Source: F23-B02 sp946405205 (lineage in GTDB: Bacteria > Bacillota > Clostridia > Oscillospirales > Oscillospiraceae). From it: a DNA stretch of 64,000 nt. Position 1 is the stretch's first letter; each line of letters begins with the position of its first letter. Location: assembly GCA_946405205.1 (NCBI GenBank), contig CAMJGL010000001.1, positions 1 to 64,000 of the forward strand, read 5' to 3'. The notes under the pieces are model-generated. The model was not told the DNA's origin, did not search any database, and saw only the letters and a program-made list of their open reading frames with translations. Positions 16,526 to 24,167 of the stretch are shown piece after piece. Made by a program: the position numbers and the translations under genes.

Positions 16526-18028
16526 TCAATCTCCCGCATGGGATATGCCCAGTATCTCGAGCTCCTTTTCGTTGAGCCCTATACCGCGAAGCATGAGCCG
16601 GTTGCCCCTGAGCGCTTCAATTGAGTTAATGCCCATGCCGCCCATGAGTTCCTTAATTTCATGCTTCCACGCCGTCATCAGGTTAACAAGACGGGCTCTT
16701 CCCTCATCGGGATCGAGTCGGGATACAAGCTCTTCCCTCTGAGTTGCTATGCCCCAGCTGCACTTGCCTGTCTGGCAGCTTCTGCACAGGTGGCAGCCCA
16801 TTGCAAGCAGGGCCGCCGTTGCGATATAGCACGCATCCGCGCCGAGTGCGACGGCCTTTACCACATCCGCAGAGCTTCTTATGCTGCCGCCGACAATGAT
16901 GGAAACATTATCTCGTATCCCCTCTTCCCTGAGGCTGCGGTCAACCGCCGCGAGCGCAAGCTCAACGGGTATGCCGACATTGTCCCTTATCCTTGTCGGC
17001 GCAGCTCCGGTGCCTCCTCGAAAGCCGTCGATGGCGATTATATCCGCACCGCTGCGGGCTATGCCTCCGGCTATGGCGGCAATGTTATGCACTGCAGCTA
17101 CCTTTACGATTACCGGCTTTTTATATCCGGTGACCTCCTTGAGCGACATCACAAGCTGCCTGAGATCCTCAATTGAATAAATATCATGGTGAGGAGCGGG
17201 AGATATGGCGTCCGAGCCAAGCGGTACCATCCTCGTGCGGGACACGTCGTCACTTATCTTTGCGCCGGGAAGATGTCCGCCTATGCCCGGCTTTGCACCC
17301 TGCCCCATTTTGATCTCTATCGCGGCTCCCGCATTCAGATATCCGCTGTGCACGCCAAAGCGTCCCGACGCTACCTGAACTATGGTATTTTCGCCGTAGC
17401 TGTAGAAGTCCTCATGAAGACCGCCCTCGCCGGTGTTGTAGTATATGCCGAGCTCGCGGGCTGCCCTGGCCATGCTCAAATGGGCGTTGTAGCTTATAGA
17501 GCCGTAGCTCATAGCGGAAAACATCACCGGCATGGACAGCTCAAGCTGAGGCGGCATATCGCAGATCAGTCTGCCGTTTTCGTCCCGACGCGGCTTGTCC
17601 GGCTTTTTGCCGAGGAAGACCTTTGTTTCCATTGGCTCGCGAAGTGGGTCTATGGGCGGGTTAGTCACCTGAGACGCGTTGATAAGTATCTTATCCCAGT
17701 ATACGGGAGCCGGCTTTGGGTTTCCCATTGAGGACAGCAGTACGCCGCCGCTCGAGGCCTGCTTATATATTTCTTTTACCGTGTCACCGCTCCAGTTTGC
17801 GTTGTCACGCATGCAGTTATCGCTTTTTACTATTTTCAGCGCATGCACGGGACAAAAGCACACACAGCGCTGGCAGTTAACGCATTTACTGTCATCGGCC
17901 TTCATCATACCGCTTTTTTCATCATACGAATGCACACCGTAGCTGCATTGGTCTATGCAGATCCTGCAGTTAATGCAGTTTGAGCTGCGCCGCACTTCGA
18001 ATTCAGGATACAAATAATCGATCCCCAT
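16526..18028 (-). CDS. Glutamate synthase, FMN/central subunit with ferredoxin domain
   Basis: This is the catalytic synthase subunit: ammonia from the amidotransferase is added to 2-oxoglutarate and the imine is reduced at FMN. Two 4Fe-4S motifs lie at the N-terminus (Cys18/21/24/28 and Cys49/52/55/59), absent from classical GltB. The (beta/alpha)8 FMN domain follows (LPGAKISDDVSRTR, SAPHHDIYSIEDL-like loop, VKVAAVHNIAAIAGGIARSGADII). The GOGAT 3Fe-4S motif CHLCRSCQTGKC is near residues 410-424. Its start overlaps the stop of the amidotransferase gene (TGATG). The 500 residues match archaeal-type GltB2. Electron source is either ferredoxin directly or an NAD(P)H partner such as the 10647-13346 protein. 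Confidence 0.95.
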   Translation of the reverse strand: MGIDYLYPEFEVRRSSNCINCRICIDQCSYGVHSYDEKSGMMKADDSKCVNCQRCVCFCPVHALKIVKSDNCMRDNANWSGDTVKEIYKQASSGGVLLSSMGNPKPAPVYWDKILINASQVTNPPIDPLREPMETKVFLGKKPDKPRRDENGRLICDMPPQLELSMPVMFSAMSYGSISYNAHLSMARAARELGIYYNTGEGGLHEDFYSYGENTIVQVASGRFGVHSGYLNAGAAIEIKMGQGAKPGIGGHLPGAKISDDVSRTRMVPLGSDAISPAPHHDIYSIEDLRQLVMSLKEVTGYKKPVIVKVAAVHNIAAIAGGIARSGADIIAIDGFRGGTGAAPTRIRDNVGIPVELALAAVDRSLREEGIRDNVSIIVGGSIRSSADVVKAVALGADACYIATAALLAMGCHLCRSCQTGKCSWGIATQREELVSRLDPDEGRARLVNLMTAWKHEIKELMGGMGINSIEALRGNRLMLRGIGLNEKELEILGISHAGD

Positions 18029-19122
18029 CAGAACTTCCCCTCCTTTACCTTTACTATGAACGGGCAGCCGCCGGAAGGTGCGAAAATATTTTCCGCATCG
18101 GGTTCCATCGCCCGTATTGCCGCTTCCTCACTTGCAATAAAAACCATATCGTCCTTTTCGCCCGCGACCATGGAACGAAGCTTGAGTCTGTCATTAAGTG
18201 CCATTAATCCGCCTTCAAAGCCCAAAACTATCGAAAACGGGCCCGTTATTAATAAACTCGGGTAAGCCATGCGCAGAAACTTCAGCTTTTCGGCTTTTTC
18301 CGGTTCGCAGCGCTCAATGGTGCTCCAGAACGGCGCGGCAATAACAGAAGCGGTCTCCTCAAGGGTAAGCCCCTGGCGGCGCACAAGGTAGTCGACAATA
18401 TAGGTTATGACCTCAGTATCCGTCTGCAGGGCACATTTATAGCCGAACATTTCGATATATCTGCGGTTTGCGTCATAGGAGGATATTTCGCCGTTATGTA
18501 CTACCGTCCAGTCAAGCAGAGAGAAAGGATGGGCTCCGCCCCACCAGCCGGGGGTATTTGTCGGATATCGGCCGTGGGCCGTCCATGAATAGGCCTCGTA
18601 TTCCTCAAGCCTGTAAAAGCGTCCCACGTCTTCAGGATGTCCGACAGCCTTGAATACTCCCATGTTTTTTCCGCTGGAGAACACATAAGCGTCTGATATT
18701 TCGGTATTTATGTGCATGACTGCCCGGGCTATATATTCTCTCTCGTCGAGCTGCATCCGGTGAAGCGCAGAGCGCAGAGGGGTCACGAAATAGCGGCGTA
18801 TGATAGGCACATCGGTTATCTCCGGAATTATCCGGATCGGCATTTCCTCTGCCAGTACTATCTCAAAGGTCTCTTTAAGATATGCTTCGCACTCTCGCCG
18901 GCTTGAGCCGCTGCCGAAAAAGATGTGCAGCGCAAACTCGTCCTTGTGCTCGGGATATATACCGTAAGCCGCAAAGCCCCCGCCGAGGCCGTTAGACCTG
19001 TCGTGCATGGGCACCATACTTTTTATTATGCTCTCTCCGTTTATGAGCCTGCCTTCTTTTGAAATTGCAGCGGATATAGCGCATCCGGAGGGTATCCTTA
19101 CTTCTCCCTCTCTGTACTTCAT
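18028..19122 (-). CDS. Glutamate synthase, glutamine amidotransferase (class II) subunit
   Basis: The protein hydrolyses glutamine to supply ammonia for the synthase subunit. The Ntn-type nucleophile is Cys14 in IPSGCAISAAIS, so 13 residues must be removed to free it, as with the propeptide of large GltB. Other landmarks are SNGLGGGFAAYGIYPEH, TNTPGWWGGAHPFSLLDWTVVHNGEISSYDANRRYIE and ALQTDTEVITYIVDYL, the substrate-binding strands of this fold. At 364 residues it is the first gene of the glt-glnA-ANTAR operon. The ATG (19120-19122) is preceded by AAGGG 10 bases away. A terminator-like hairpin lies between the promoter and this start. Confidence 0.93.
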   Translation of the reverse strand: MKYREGEVRIPSGCAISAAISKEGRLINGESIIKSMVPMHDRSNGLGGGFAAYGIYPEHKDEFALHIFFGSGSSRRECEAYLKETFEIVLAEEMPIRIIPEITDVPIIRRYFVTPLRSALHRMQLDEREYIARAVMHINTEISDAYVFSSGKNMGVFKAVGHPEDVGRFYRLEEYEAYSWTAHGRYPTNTPGWWGGAHPFSLLDWTVVHNGEISSYDANRRYIEMFGYKCALQTDTEVITYIVDYLVRRQGLTLEETASVIAAPFWSTIERCEPEKAEKLKFLRMAYPSLLITGPFSIVLGFEGGLMALNDRLKLRSMVAGEKDDMVFIASEEAAIRAMEPDAENIFAPSGGCPFIVKVKEGKF

Positions 19123-19139
19123 TCATATCAGTCCCTTCT

Positions 19140-19205
19140 GAAAAAGAAAAACGATGATGTTCACCCCAAAATGGCCGCAGAATGCCTGTTGGGAACATCA
19201 TCGTT
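19140..19205 (-). terminator. Terminator-like hairpin in the glt-glnA operon leader
   Basis: On the minus strand a perfect 13-bp outer stem (19193-19205 with 19150-19162) has an inner partial stem (CCAA/TTGG region). It is followed by TTTTTCTTTTTC (19139-19149). It begins within a few bases of the predicted transcription start and ends 18 bases before the ATG. Only the divergent promoter lies upstream, so it can only affect this operon's own transcript. Confidence 0.75.
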
Positions 19206-19214
19206 CATGCAGGA

Positions 19215-19243
19215 ATGATAGCTCACTATGTGCAATTTGTCAA
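19215..19243 (-). promoter_or_regulatory. Promoter of the glt-glnA-ANTAR operon
   Basis: TTGACA (19238-19243) and TATCAT (19215-19220) with a 17-base spacer on the minus strand; start near 19208. It is divergent from the glnN promoter, with 41 bases between the two -35 boxes. Two imperfect copies of TGCAATTTG (19231-19239 and 19272-19280) lie in and beside the promoters and could be a shared operator. Confidence 0.75.
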
Positions 19244-19284
19244 TTGATTTAACTTTGATGAGTGCATTTTCTGCAATTTGACTA

Positions 19285-19313
19285 TTGACATGCTGCAAAA
19301 TTGGGTGTATATT
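19285..19313 (+). promoter_or_regulatory. Promoter of the glnN-amt-nadE operon
   Basis: TTGACA (19285-19290) and TATATT (19308-19313) with a 17-base spacer, a near-consensus sigma-A promoter. Predicted start is close to 19320, immediately ahead of the hairpin at 19326. Confidence 0.8.
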
Positions 19314-19325
19314 GTGCGACATGAA

Positions 19326-19380
19326 AAGGGCGCTGAAGCCTGAGATTTTCATCTCGGTCTTCAGCGCCCTTTTTTATTTT
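19326..19380 (+). terminator. Intrinsic terminator in the glnN leader (candidate attenuator)
   Basis: A 13-bp GC-rich stem (AAGGGCGCTGAAG, 19326-19338, with 19359-19371) encloses a second stem GAGAT/ATCTC with a TTTC loop. It runs into TTTTTTATTTTT. It sits between the promoter and the glnN start codon, with nothing but the divergent operon upstream. The glnN ribosome binding site (AAAGGG) follows 10 bases before the ATG and is not inside the stem. Confidence 0.82.
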
Positions 19381-19400
19381 TCTGAAAGGGTGATTACAAA

Positions 19401-21494
19401 ATGACAGCAGTTCCTGAGTATTTCGGCAGCTTGGTCTTTGACGACAGACAGATGAAGGCAAGACTTTCCAACGAGGTTTACAACTCGCTGAAAAAGACGA
19501 TAGATGAGGGCTCAAAGCTTGATCCGTCCGTGGCAAACGCCGTTGCGCAGGCCATGAAGGACTGGGCAGTCAGTTTGGGCGCGACCCATTTCACGCATTG
19601 GTTCCAGCCTTTGACCGGCATCACCGCCGAAAAGCATGACAGCTTTATCGCTCCCGCACCTGACGGCGGCATCATAATGGAGTTTTCAGGCAAAGAGCTT
19701 ATAAAGGGCGAGCCCGACGCGTCCAGCTTCCCCTCCGGCGGTCTTCGCGCCACATTTGAGGCAAGGGGCTACACCGCATGGGACCCGACCTCCTATGCCT
19801 TTATTAAGGATAAAACTCTGTGCATCCCGACCGCCTTCTGTTCTTACAGCGGTGAGGCACTCGACAAAAAAACGCCTCTGCTGCGCTCCATGCAGGCTCT
19901 TAACCGGCAGGCGATGCGCATACTGAAGCTCTTCGGTGCAGATGACGTTAAGTGTGTCCGCTCATCCGTCGGTCCCGAACAGGAGTACTTCCTTGTTGAC
20001 AAGGAGCTGTACCTCCGCCGCCCGGACCTTATATACACCGGACGCACTCTGTTCGGCGCAAAGCCACCCAAGGGTCAGGAGATGAGCGACCATTACTTCG
20101 GCGTTATCCGTCCCAGAGTTCAGGCATACATGAAGGAGCTCAACGAGGAGCTTTGGAAGCTGGGTATTCTTGCAAAGACCGAGCATAACGAGGTAGCTCC
20201 GGCTCAGCATGAGCTCGCCCCCATTTTCACCACCACGAACATAGCAGCTGACCACAACCAGCTAACCATGGAGATCATGCAGAAGCTGGCCGAAAAGCAC
20301 GGGCTTGTTTGCCTGCTGCATGAGAAGCCCTTTGCCGGCGTTAACGGCAGCGGCAAGCACAACAACTGGTCCATCGCCACGGATACCGGCGTAAACCTCC
20401 TGTCACCGGGCGATACTCCTTACGAAAACGCACAGTTCCTGCTGTTCCTGTGCGCGGTCATTCAGGCTGTCGATGAATATCAGGGACTGCTCAGATGCGC
20501 TGTAGCGACCGCAGGCAACGACCACCGTCTCGGCGCAAACGAGGCTCCTCCCGCGGTCGTATCCATCTTCCTCGGCGACGAACTCACCGCGATCCTCGAT
20601 TCGATAGAAAACGATACTCCTTACAGCGGCACCGAGAAATCCAGCATGAAACTCGGCGTTCACGTTCTGCCCCGCTTCCAGCGCGACACCACCGACCGCA
20701 ACCGCACCTCGCCCTTCGCCTTCACCGGAAACAAGTTTGAGTTCCGCATGCTCGGCTCATCAAACTCCATTTCCTGCGCGAACATCATGCTCAACGCAGC
20801 CGTCGCGGACGTTCTTGAGAGATATGCCGACGAGCTTGAAAGCAGTTCCGATTTTGATGCGTCCATGCACGCACTTATAAAAAGATGCATTTCCGAGCAC
20901 AAGCGCATCATCTTCAACGGCAACGGTTATGACGACGCATGGATCAAGGAAGCTACCGAAGTCCGCGGCCTGCTGAATCTGCGAAGCACAGCCGACGCAA
21001 TGCCCGCGCTGCTTGAGGAGAAAAACCGCAGTATGCTCATGCATCACCGCATATTCTCCGAGTCGGAGATCAGCTCCCGCTACGAGATCATGCTCGATAA
21101 CTACTGCAAAACGATAGTGATCGAGGCGCGCACCATGTGCGATATGGCAAGCCGCGATATTCTGCCGGCCATCGAGGCTTATGCAGCGGATCTTGCCTCC
21201 TCAGTATCGGCAAAACAGAGCATTATGCCGGAGCTCCCCTGCACTTACGAAAAGAGCCGTATCCGCAAGCTTTCCATACTGGTCGATCAGATCGACAGCG
21301 CAGTACATGTTCTTGAGGATGCACTGATCAATCTGGGTCTTGTATCTGACATTACTTTGCAGGCAAACATGATCCGCGACGAGATACTTCCTGACATGAA
21401 CCTGCTGCGTGCACCGGTTGACGAGGCGGAAACTATTACCGCGGCAAAGTATTGGCCGTTCCCGACCTACGGCGAGCTGCTTTTCAGCGTATAA
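19401..21494 (+). CDS. glnN: Glutamine synthetase, type III
   Basis: GS-III is a large dodecameric enzyme with the same reaction as GS-I, found in Bacteroides, cyanobacteria and clostridia. The 697-residue protein has the family N-terminus (YFGSLVFDDRQMKARLSNEVY). It contains ATHFTHWFQPLTGITAEKHDSF near residues 60-80, SSVGPEQEYFLVD near 190, and AKTEHNEVAPAQHELAPIF near 255. FAGVNGSGKHNNWSIATD is near 312 and NRTSPFAFTGNKFEFRMLGSSNS near 434. The C-terminal 150 residues form the helical region specific to type III. It opens the plus-strand nitrogen operon with amt-PII and nadE. Having both GS-I and GS-III divergently arranged suggests different ammonium regimes. Confidence 0.96.
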   Translation: MTAVPEYFGSLVFDDRQMKARLSNEVYNSLKKTIDEGSKLDPSVANAVAQAMKDWAVSLGATHFTHWFQPLTGITAEKHDSFIAPAPDGGIIMEFSGKELIKGEPDASSFPSGGLRATFEARGYTAWDPTSYAFIKDKTLCIPTAFCSYSGEALDKKTPLLRSMQALNRQAMRILKLFGADDVKCVRSSVGPEQEYFLVDKELYLRRPDLIYTGRTLFGAKPPKGQEMSDHYFGVIRPRVQAYMKELNEELWKLGILAKTEHNEVAPAQHELAPIFTTTNIAADHNQLTMEIMQKLAEKHGLVCLLHEKPFAGVNGSGKHNNWSIATDTGVNLLSPGDTPYENAQFLLFLCAVIQAVDEYQGLLRCAVATAGNDHRLGANEAPPAVVSIFLGDELTAILDSIENDTPYSGTEKSSMKLGVHVLPRFQRDTTDRNRTSPFAFTGNKFEFRMLGSSNSISCANIMLNAAVADVLERYADELESSSDFDASMHALIKRCISEHKRIIFNGNGYDDAWIKEATEVRGLLNLRSTADAMPALLEEKNRSMLMHHRIFSESEISSRYEIMLDNYCKTIVIEARTMCDMASRDILPAIEAYAADLASSVSAKQSIMPELPCTYEKSRIRKLSILVDQIDSAVHVLEDALINLGLVSDITLQANMIRDEILPDMNLLRAPVDEAETITAAKYWPFPTYGELLFSV

Positions 21495-21561
21495 CGGTCG
21501 TTTTGGAGAAATTAGAGAAATAGAGAGTTAAAAGTTAATAGAGAAAGGAGCTGACTTTATT

Positions 21562-23292
21562 ATGACGGTAGAGTTTTGGTTTTTGATAGGCGCGGCCTTG
21601 GTGTTCTGGATGCAGGCGGGCTTCGCAATGGTCGAGACCGGCTTCACAAGGGCGAAGAATGCCGGCAATATCATCATGAAAAACCTTATGGATTTCTGCA
21701 TAGGCACCATCGTATTCTCCCTGCTCGGTTATACGATAATGATGGGCGAGGATGCACTCGGCGGATTGATCGGTCTTCCGAACCTCGATATGTGGGTAAG
21801 CTTTAAGGATTTTATCGCAAGCCCTGCCGACGGCAGCTTCACGGGAGCCTCGACCTTCGTATTCAATCTTGTTTTCTGTGCAACAACTGCCACTATCGTT
21901 TCGGGCGCTATGGCCGAACGCACAAAGTTTTCGGCCTATTGCATCTATTCGGCTGTGATCTCACTGTTTATATACCCCATCGAGGCCCACTGGGTCTGGG
22001 GCGGCGGCTGGCTTGCACAGCTTGGCTTCCATGATTATGCCGGTTCATGCGCCATACATATGGTGGGCGGCTTTGCGGCGCTTGTTGGCGCTATCTGCCT
22101 CGGTCCCCGTATCGGCAAATATGTTAAAGACGACAAGGGTAAGGTGATAAAGGTCAATGCCATTCCCGGGCATTCCATAACCCTCGGTGCTCTCGGCGTT
22201 TTCATCCTTTGGCTTGGCTGGTACGGCTTCAACGGAGCCGCCGCGACCAGTGCCTCGGAGCTGTCCTCCATCTTCATGACAACGACCATTGCTCCCGCTG
22301 CCGCAACGGTCACTACCATGATATTCACATGGATAAAGAACGGAAAGCCTGATGTATCAATGTGCCTTAACGCGGCTCTGGCCGGTCTTGTTGCTATCAC
22401 CGCCGGGTGCGACGCGCTTGATGCTCTGGGCGCCGGCATAGTAGGTATAGTTGCCGGTATAGTAGTAGTAATAGTTGTCGAGGCCCTCGATCTTAAGCTG
22501 CACATTGACGATCCGGTGGGCGCCGTAGGCGTACACTGCGCAAACGGCATCTGGGGCACGATAGCTGTCGGCCTGCTGGCAAATCCCGATGCCCCCGCAG
22601 GTTTGTCCGGACTGCTTTACACGGGCTCGTCCTCCCTGCTCGGCATACAGTTTATAGGCGTAGCGGCTATCGCAGTATACTCTGTCGTAGTAATGCTCGT
22701 TGTGTTCAAGGCAATTGACAAGTTAGGCGGACTCAGGACCTCGGCCGAAGATGAGATAGTGGGACTTGATATCTCCGAACACGGTCTGCCGAGCTCCTAT
22801 CCCGATTTTGCTCCGGCGGTCAACAAGTATTCATCCTACGCTCCCGACAGCGGCATAACAGCCGTTACCGGTGATGTTCCCGCCGCAGAGGCGGTGCCTG
22901 TCAAGGCAGTACCCTCCTTCTCGGACAGCACAAGGCCTAAATTCACCAAGGTCGAGATAATTTGCAAGGAATCTAAGTTCGACACTCTCAAAAACGAGAT
23001 GTCAAAGCTCGGCATAACCGGTATGACTATATCACACGTGCTCGGCTGCGGTGTGCAGGGCGGGCGGCCTGAATACTACCGCGGCGTTCCTCTTGAAACA
23101 AACCTGCTGCCCAAGGTACAGGTGGATATCGTAGTCAGCAAGGTTCCCGTGCGCAGCGTTATTGAAACGGCAAAGCGCGTTCTGTACACCGGTCACTACG
23201 GCGACGGAAAGATATTTGTCTACGATGTTGAAAACGTAGTAAAGATCCGCACCGGTGAAGAGGGCTATGACGCGCTTCAGGATGAGGAATAA
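21562..23292 (+). CDS. amt: Ammonium channel fused to a C-terminal PII (GlnK-like) domain
   Basis: Residues 1-400 are an Amt/MEP/Rh channel with about eleven membrane segments. The pore's twin histidines lie in CAIHMVGG (about 164) and VGVHCANGIWGT (about 323), and GAMAERTKFSAYCIYS is conserved. A linker of about 55 residues rich in Ala/Pro/Val leads to a PII domain from about 457. That domain has VEIICKESKFDTLKNEMSKLGITGMTISHVLG, a T-loop with GGRPEYYRGVP and the nucleotide-binding LPKVQVDIVV and YGDGKIFVYDVENVVKIRTGE. PII normally plugs Amt from the cytoplasm when nitrogen is sufficient; here gate and channel are one chain. It follows glnN by 67 bases with AAAGGAG. No separate glnK is present nearby. 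Confidence 0.95.
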   Translation: MTVEFWFLIGAALVFWMQAGFAMVETGFTRAKNAGNIIMKNLMDFCIGTIVFSLLGYTIMMGEDALGGLIGLPNLDMWVSFKDFIASPADGSFTGASTFVFNLVFCATTATIVSGAMAERTKFSAYCIYSAVISLFIYPIEAHWVWGGGWLAQLGFHDYAGSCAIHMVGGFAALVGAICLGPRIGKYVKDDKGKVIKVNAIPGHSITLGALGVFILWLGWYGFNGAAATSASELSSIFMTTTIAPAAATVTTMIFTWIKNGKPDVSMCLNAALAGLVAITAGCDALDALGAGIVGIVAGIVVVIVVEALDLKLHIDDPVGAVGVHCANGIWGTIAVGLLANPDAPAGLSGLLYTGSSSLLGIQFIGVAAIAVYSVVVMLVVFKAIDKLGGLRTSAEDEIVGLDISEHGLPSSYPDFAPAVNKYSSYAPDSGITAVTGDVPAAEAVPVKAVPSFSDSTRPKFTKVEIICKESKFDTLKNEMSKLGITGMTISHVLGCGVQGGRPEYYRGVPLETNLLPKVQVDIVVSKVPVRSVIETAKRVLYTGHYGDGKIFVYDVENVVKIRTGEEGYDALQDEE

Positions 23293-23300
23293 GCATACAT

Positions 23301-23331
23301 CAGATTGCCCGGGCATCTGCCCGGGTATCTG
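23301..23331 (+). other. Intercistronic hairpin between amt and nadE
   Basis: CAGAT (23301-23305) pairs with ATCTG (23327-23331), and GCCCGGG pairs with CCCGGGT inside. There is no T run, so it is more likely an mRNA-processing or stability hairpin than a terminator. Confidence 0.5.
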
Positions 23332-23363
23332 TACAGCATCAGCTTTAAAGAAAGGAAAGAATC

Positions 23364-24092
23364 ATGAGAGACTATAAGGCGGAATTTGAAAGCAGAGTAT
23401 CATTTATTAAAGGCATACTGCAGGACAGCGGAGCAAAAGGCATAGTATACGGCAACTCCGGAGGCAAGGACTCCGCCCTCGTCGGGATCCTGTGCAAAGC
23501 GGCCTGCAGCGACACCGTGGGTATAGTAATGCCCTGTTCATCCAGAAGAAATTACGATATCGACGCGATAGACGGCAAGGAGGTCGCCGACTGCTTCGGC
23601 ATCGAGACCCGCACCGTCGACCTTACGCCGGTCAAGAACGCCTTTGTTGAGCAGGTGTCCGCGGCAGCTTCTGTGACTCCCGCCGCAGAAGCAAACATAG
23701 CTCCCAGGCTCAGAATGGCGGCGCTGTATGCGATCGCGGCGTCCGAGGGCAGGATAGTCGCAGGCACCGGAAACAGGAGCGAGGCCTACGTCGGCTATTT
23801 TACAAAGTGGGGTGACGGCGCACACGATTTTAATCCCATAGCTGACCTTACCGTCACAGAGATATACGAATTTCTGCGTTATTTAAAGGCTCCGGAATGC
23901 GTCATAAAGAAAGCGCCGTCAGCCGCGCTTTTTGACGGTCAGACTGACGAAGGAGAGATGGGCTTTACATACAGCAGCCTTGACAGCTATCTTCTGACAG
24001 GCAGCACCGACGAAAAGAGTCTCGAAACTATCGAACGTATGCACAGGGCAAGTCAGCACAAGCGCGACGCTATAAAGTGCTACGGTCAATAA
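23364..24092 (+). CDS. nadE: NH3-dependent NAD(+) synthetase
   Basis: NadE amidates nicotinic acid adenine dinucleotide to NAD using ATP and free ammonia. The PP-loop SGGKDS lies at residues 32-37, and TGNRSEAYVGYFTKWGDGAHDFNPIADL near 132-160 is diagnostic. The C-terminal PSAALFDGQTDEGEMGFTYSSLD matches the family. At 242 residues it lacks the N-terminal glutaminase domain, so it depends on ammonia. That fits its place at the end of an ammonium-uptake and glutamine-synthesis operon. It starts at an ATG preceded by AAAGGAAAG. A bidirectional terminator follows. Confidence 0.95.
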   Translation: MRDYKAEFESRVSFIKGILQDSGAKGIVYGNSGGKDSALVGILCKAACSDTVGIVMPCSSRRNYDIDAIDGKEVADCFGIETRTVDLTPVKNAFVEQVSAAASVTPAAEANIAPRLRMAALYAIAASEGRIVAGTGNRSEAYVGYFTKWGDGAHDFNPIADLTVTEIYEFLRYLKAPECVIKKAPSAALFDGQTDEGEMGFTYSSLDSYLLTGSTDEKSLETIERMHRASQHKRDAIKCYGQ

Positions 24093-24123
24093 AGCTCTGC
24101 CCATTCACGGCATGCATAGACAT

Positions 24124-24159
24124 AAAAACGCCTTCTTCCAAACGGAAGAAAGCGTTTTT
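24124..24159. terminator. Bidirectional terminator between nadE and ftsZ
   Basis: A 16-base stem with one mismatch (24124-24139 with 24144-24159, AAAC loop) begins with AAAAA and ends with TTTTT. It ends the nitrogen operon on the plus strand and the division cluster on the minus strand. Confidence 0.9.
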
Positions 24160-24167
24160 AAATTCAA

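Noticed and set aside
19238..19254. TGTCA-N7-TAACT, close to the GlnR/TnrA box TGTNA-N7-TNACA
   Set aside because: The final base is wrong, it overlaps the glt -35 box and AT-rich repeats, and GlnR/TnrA control is mainly a Bacilli system. A chance match is likely.
19140..19400. Search for the paired hexaloop (A at 1, G at 4) hairpins that ANTAR proteins normally bind
   Set aside because: I could not find two such hairpins in either leader. The apical loops are TTTC and an irregular large loop. I therefore do not claim a classical ANTAR target.
23301..23331. Hairpin after amt as a transcription terminator
   Set aside because: It has no T run, and nadE follows closely in the same operon. Better described as an intercistronic hairpin.
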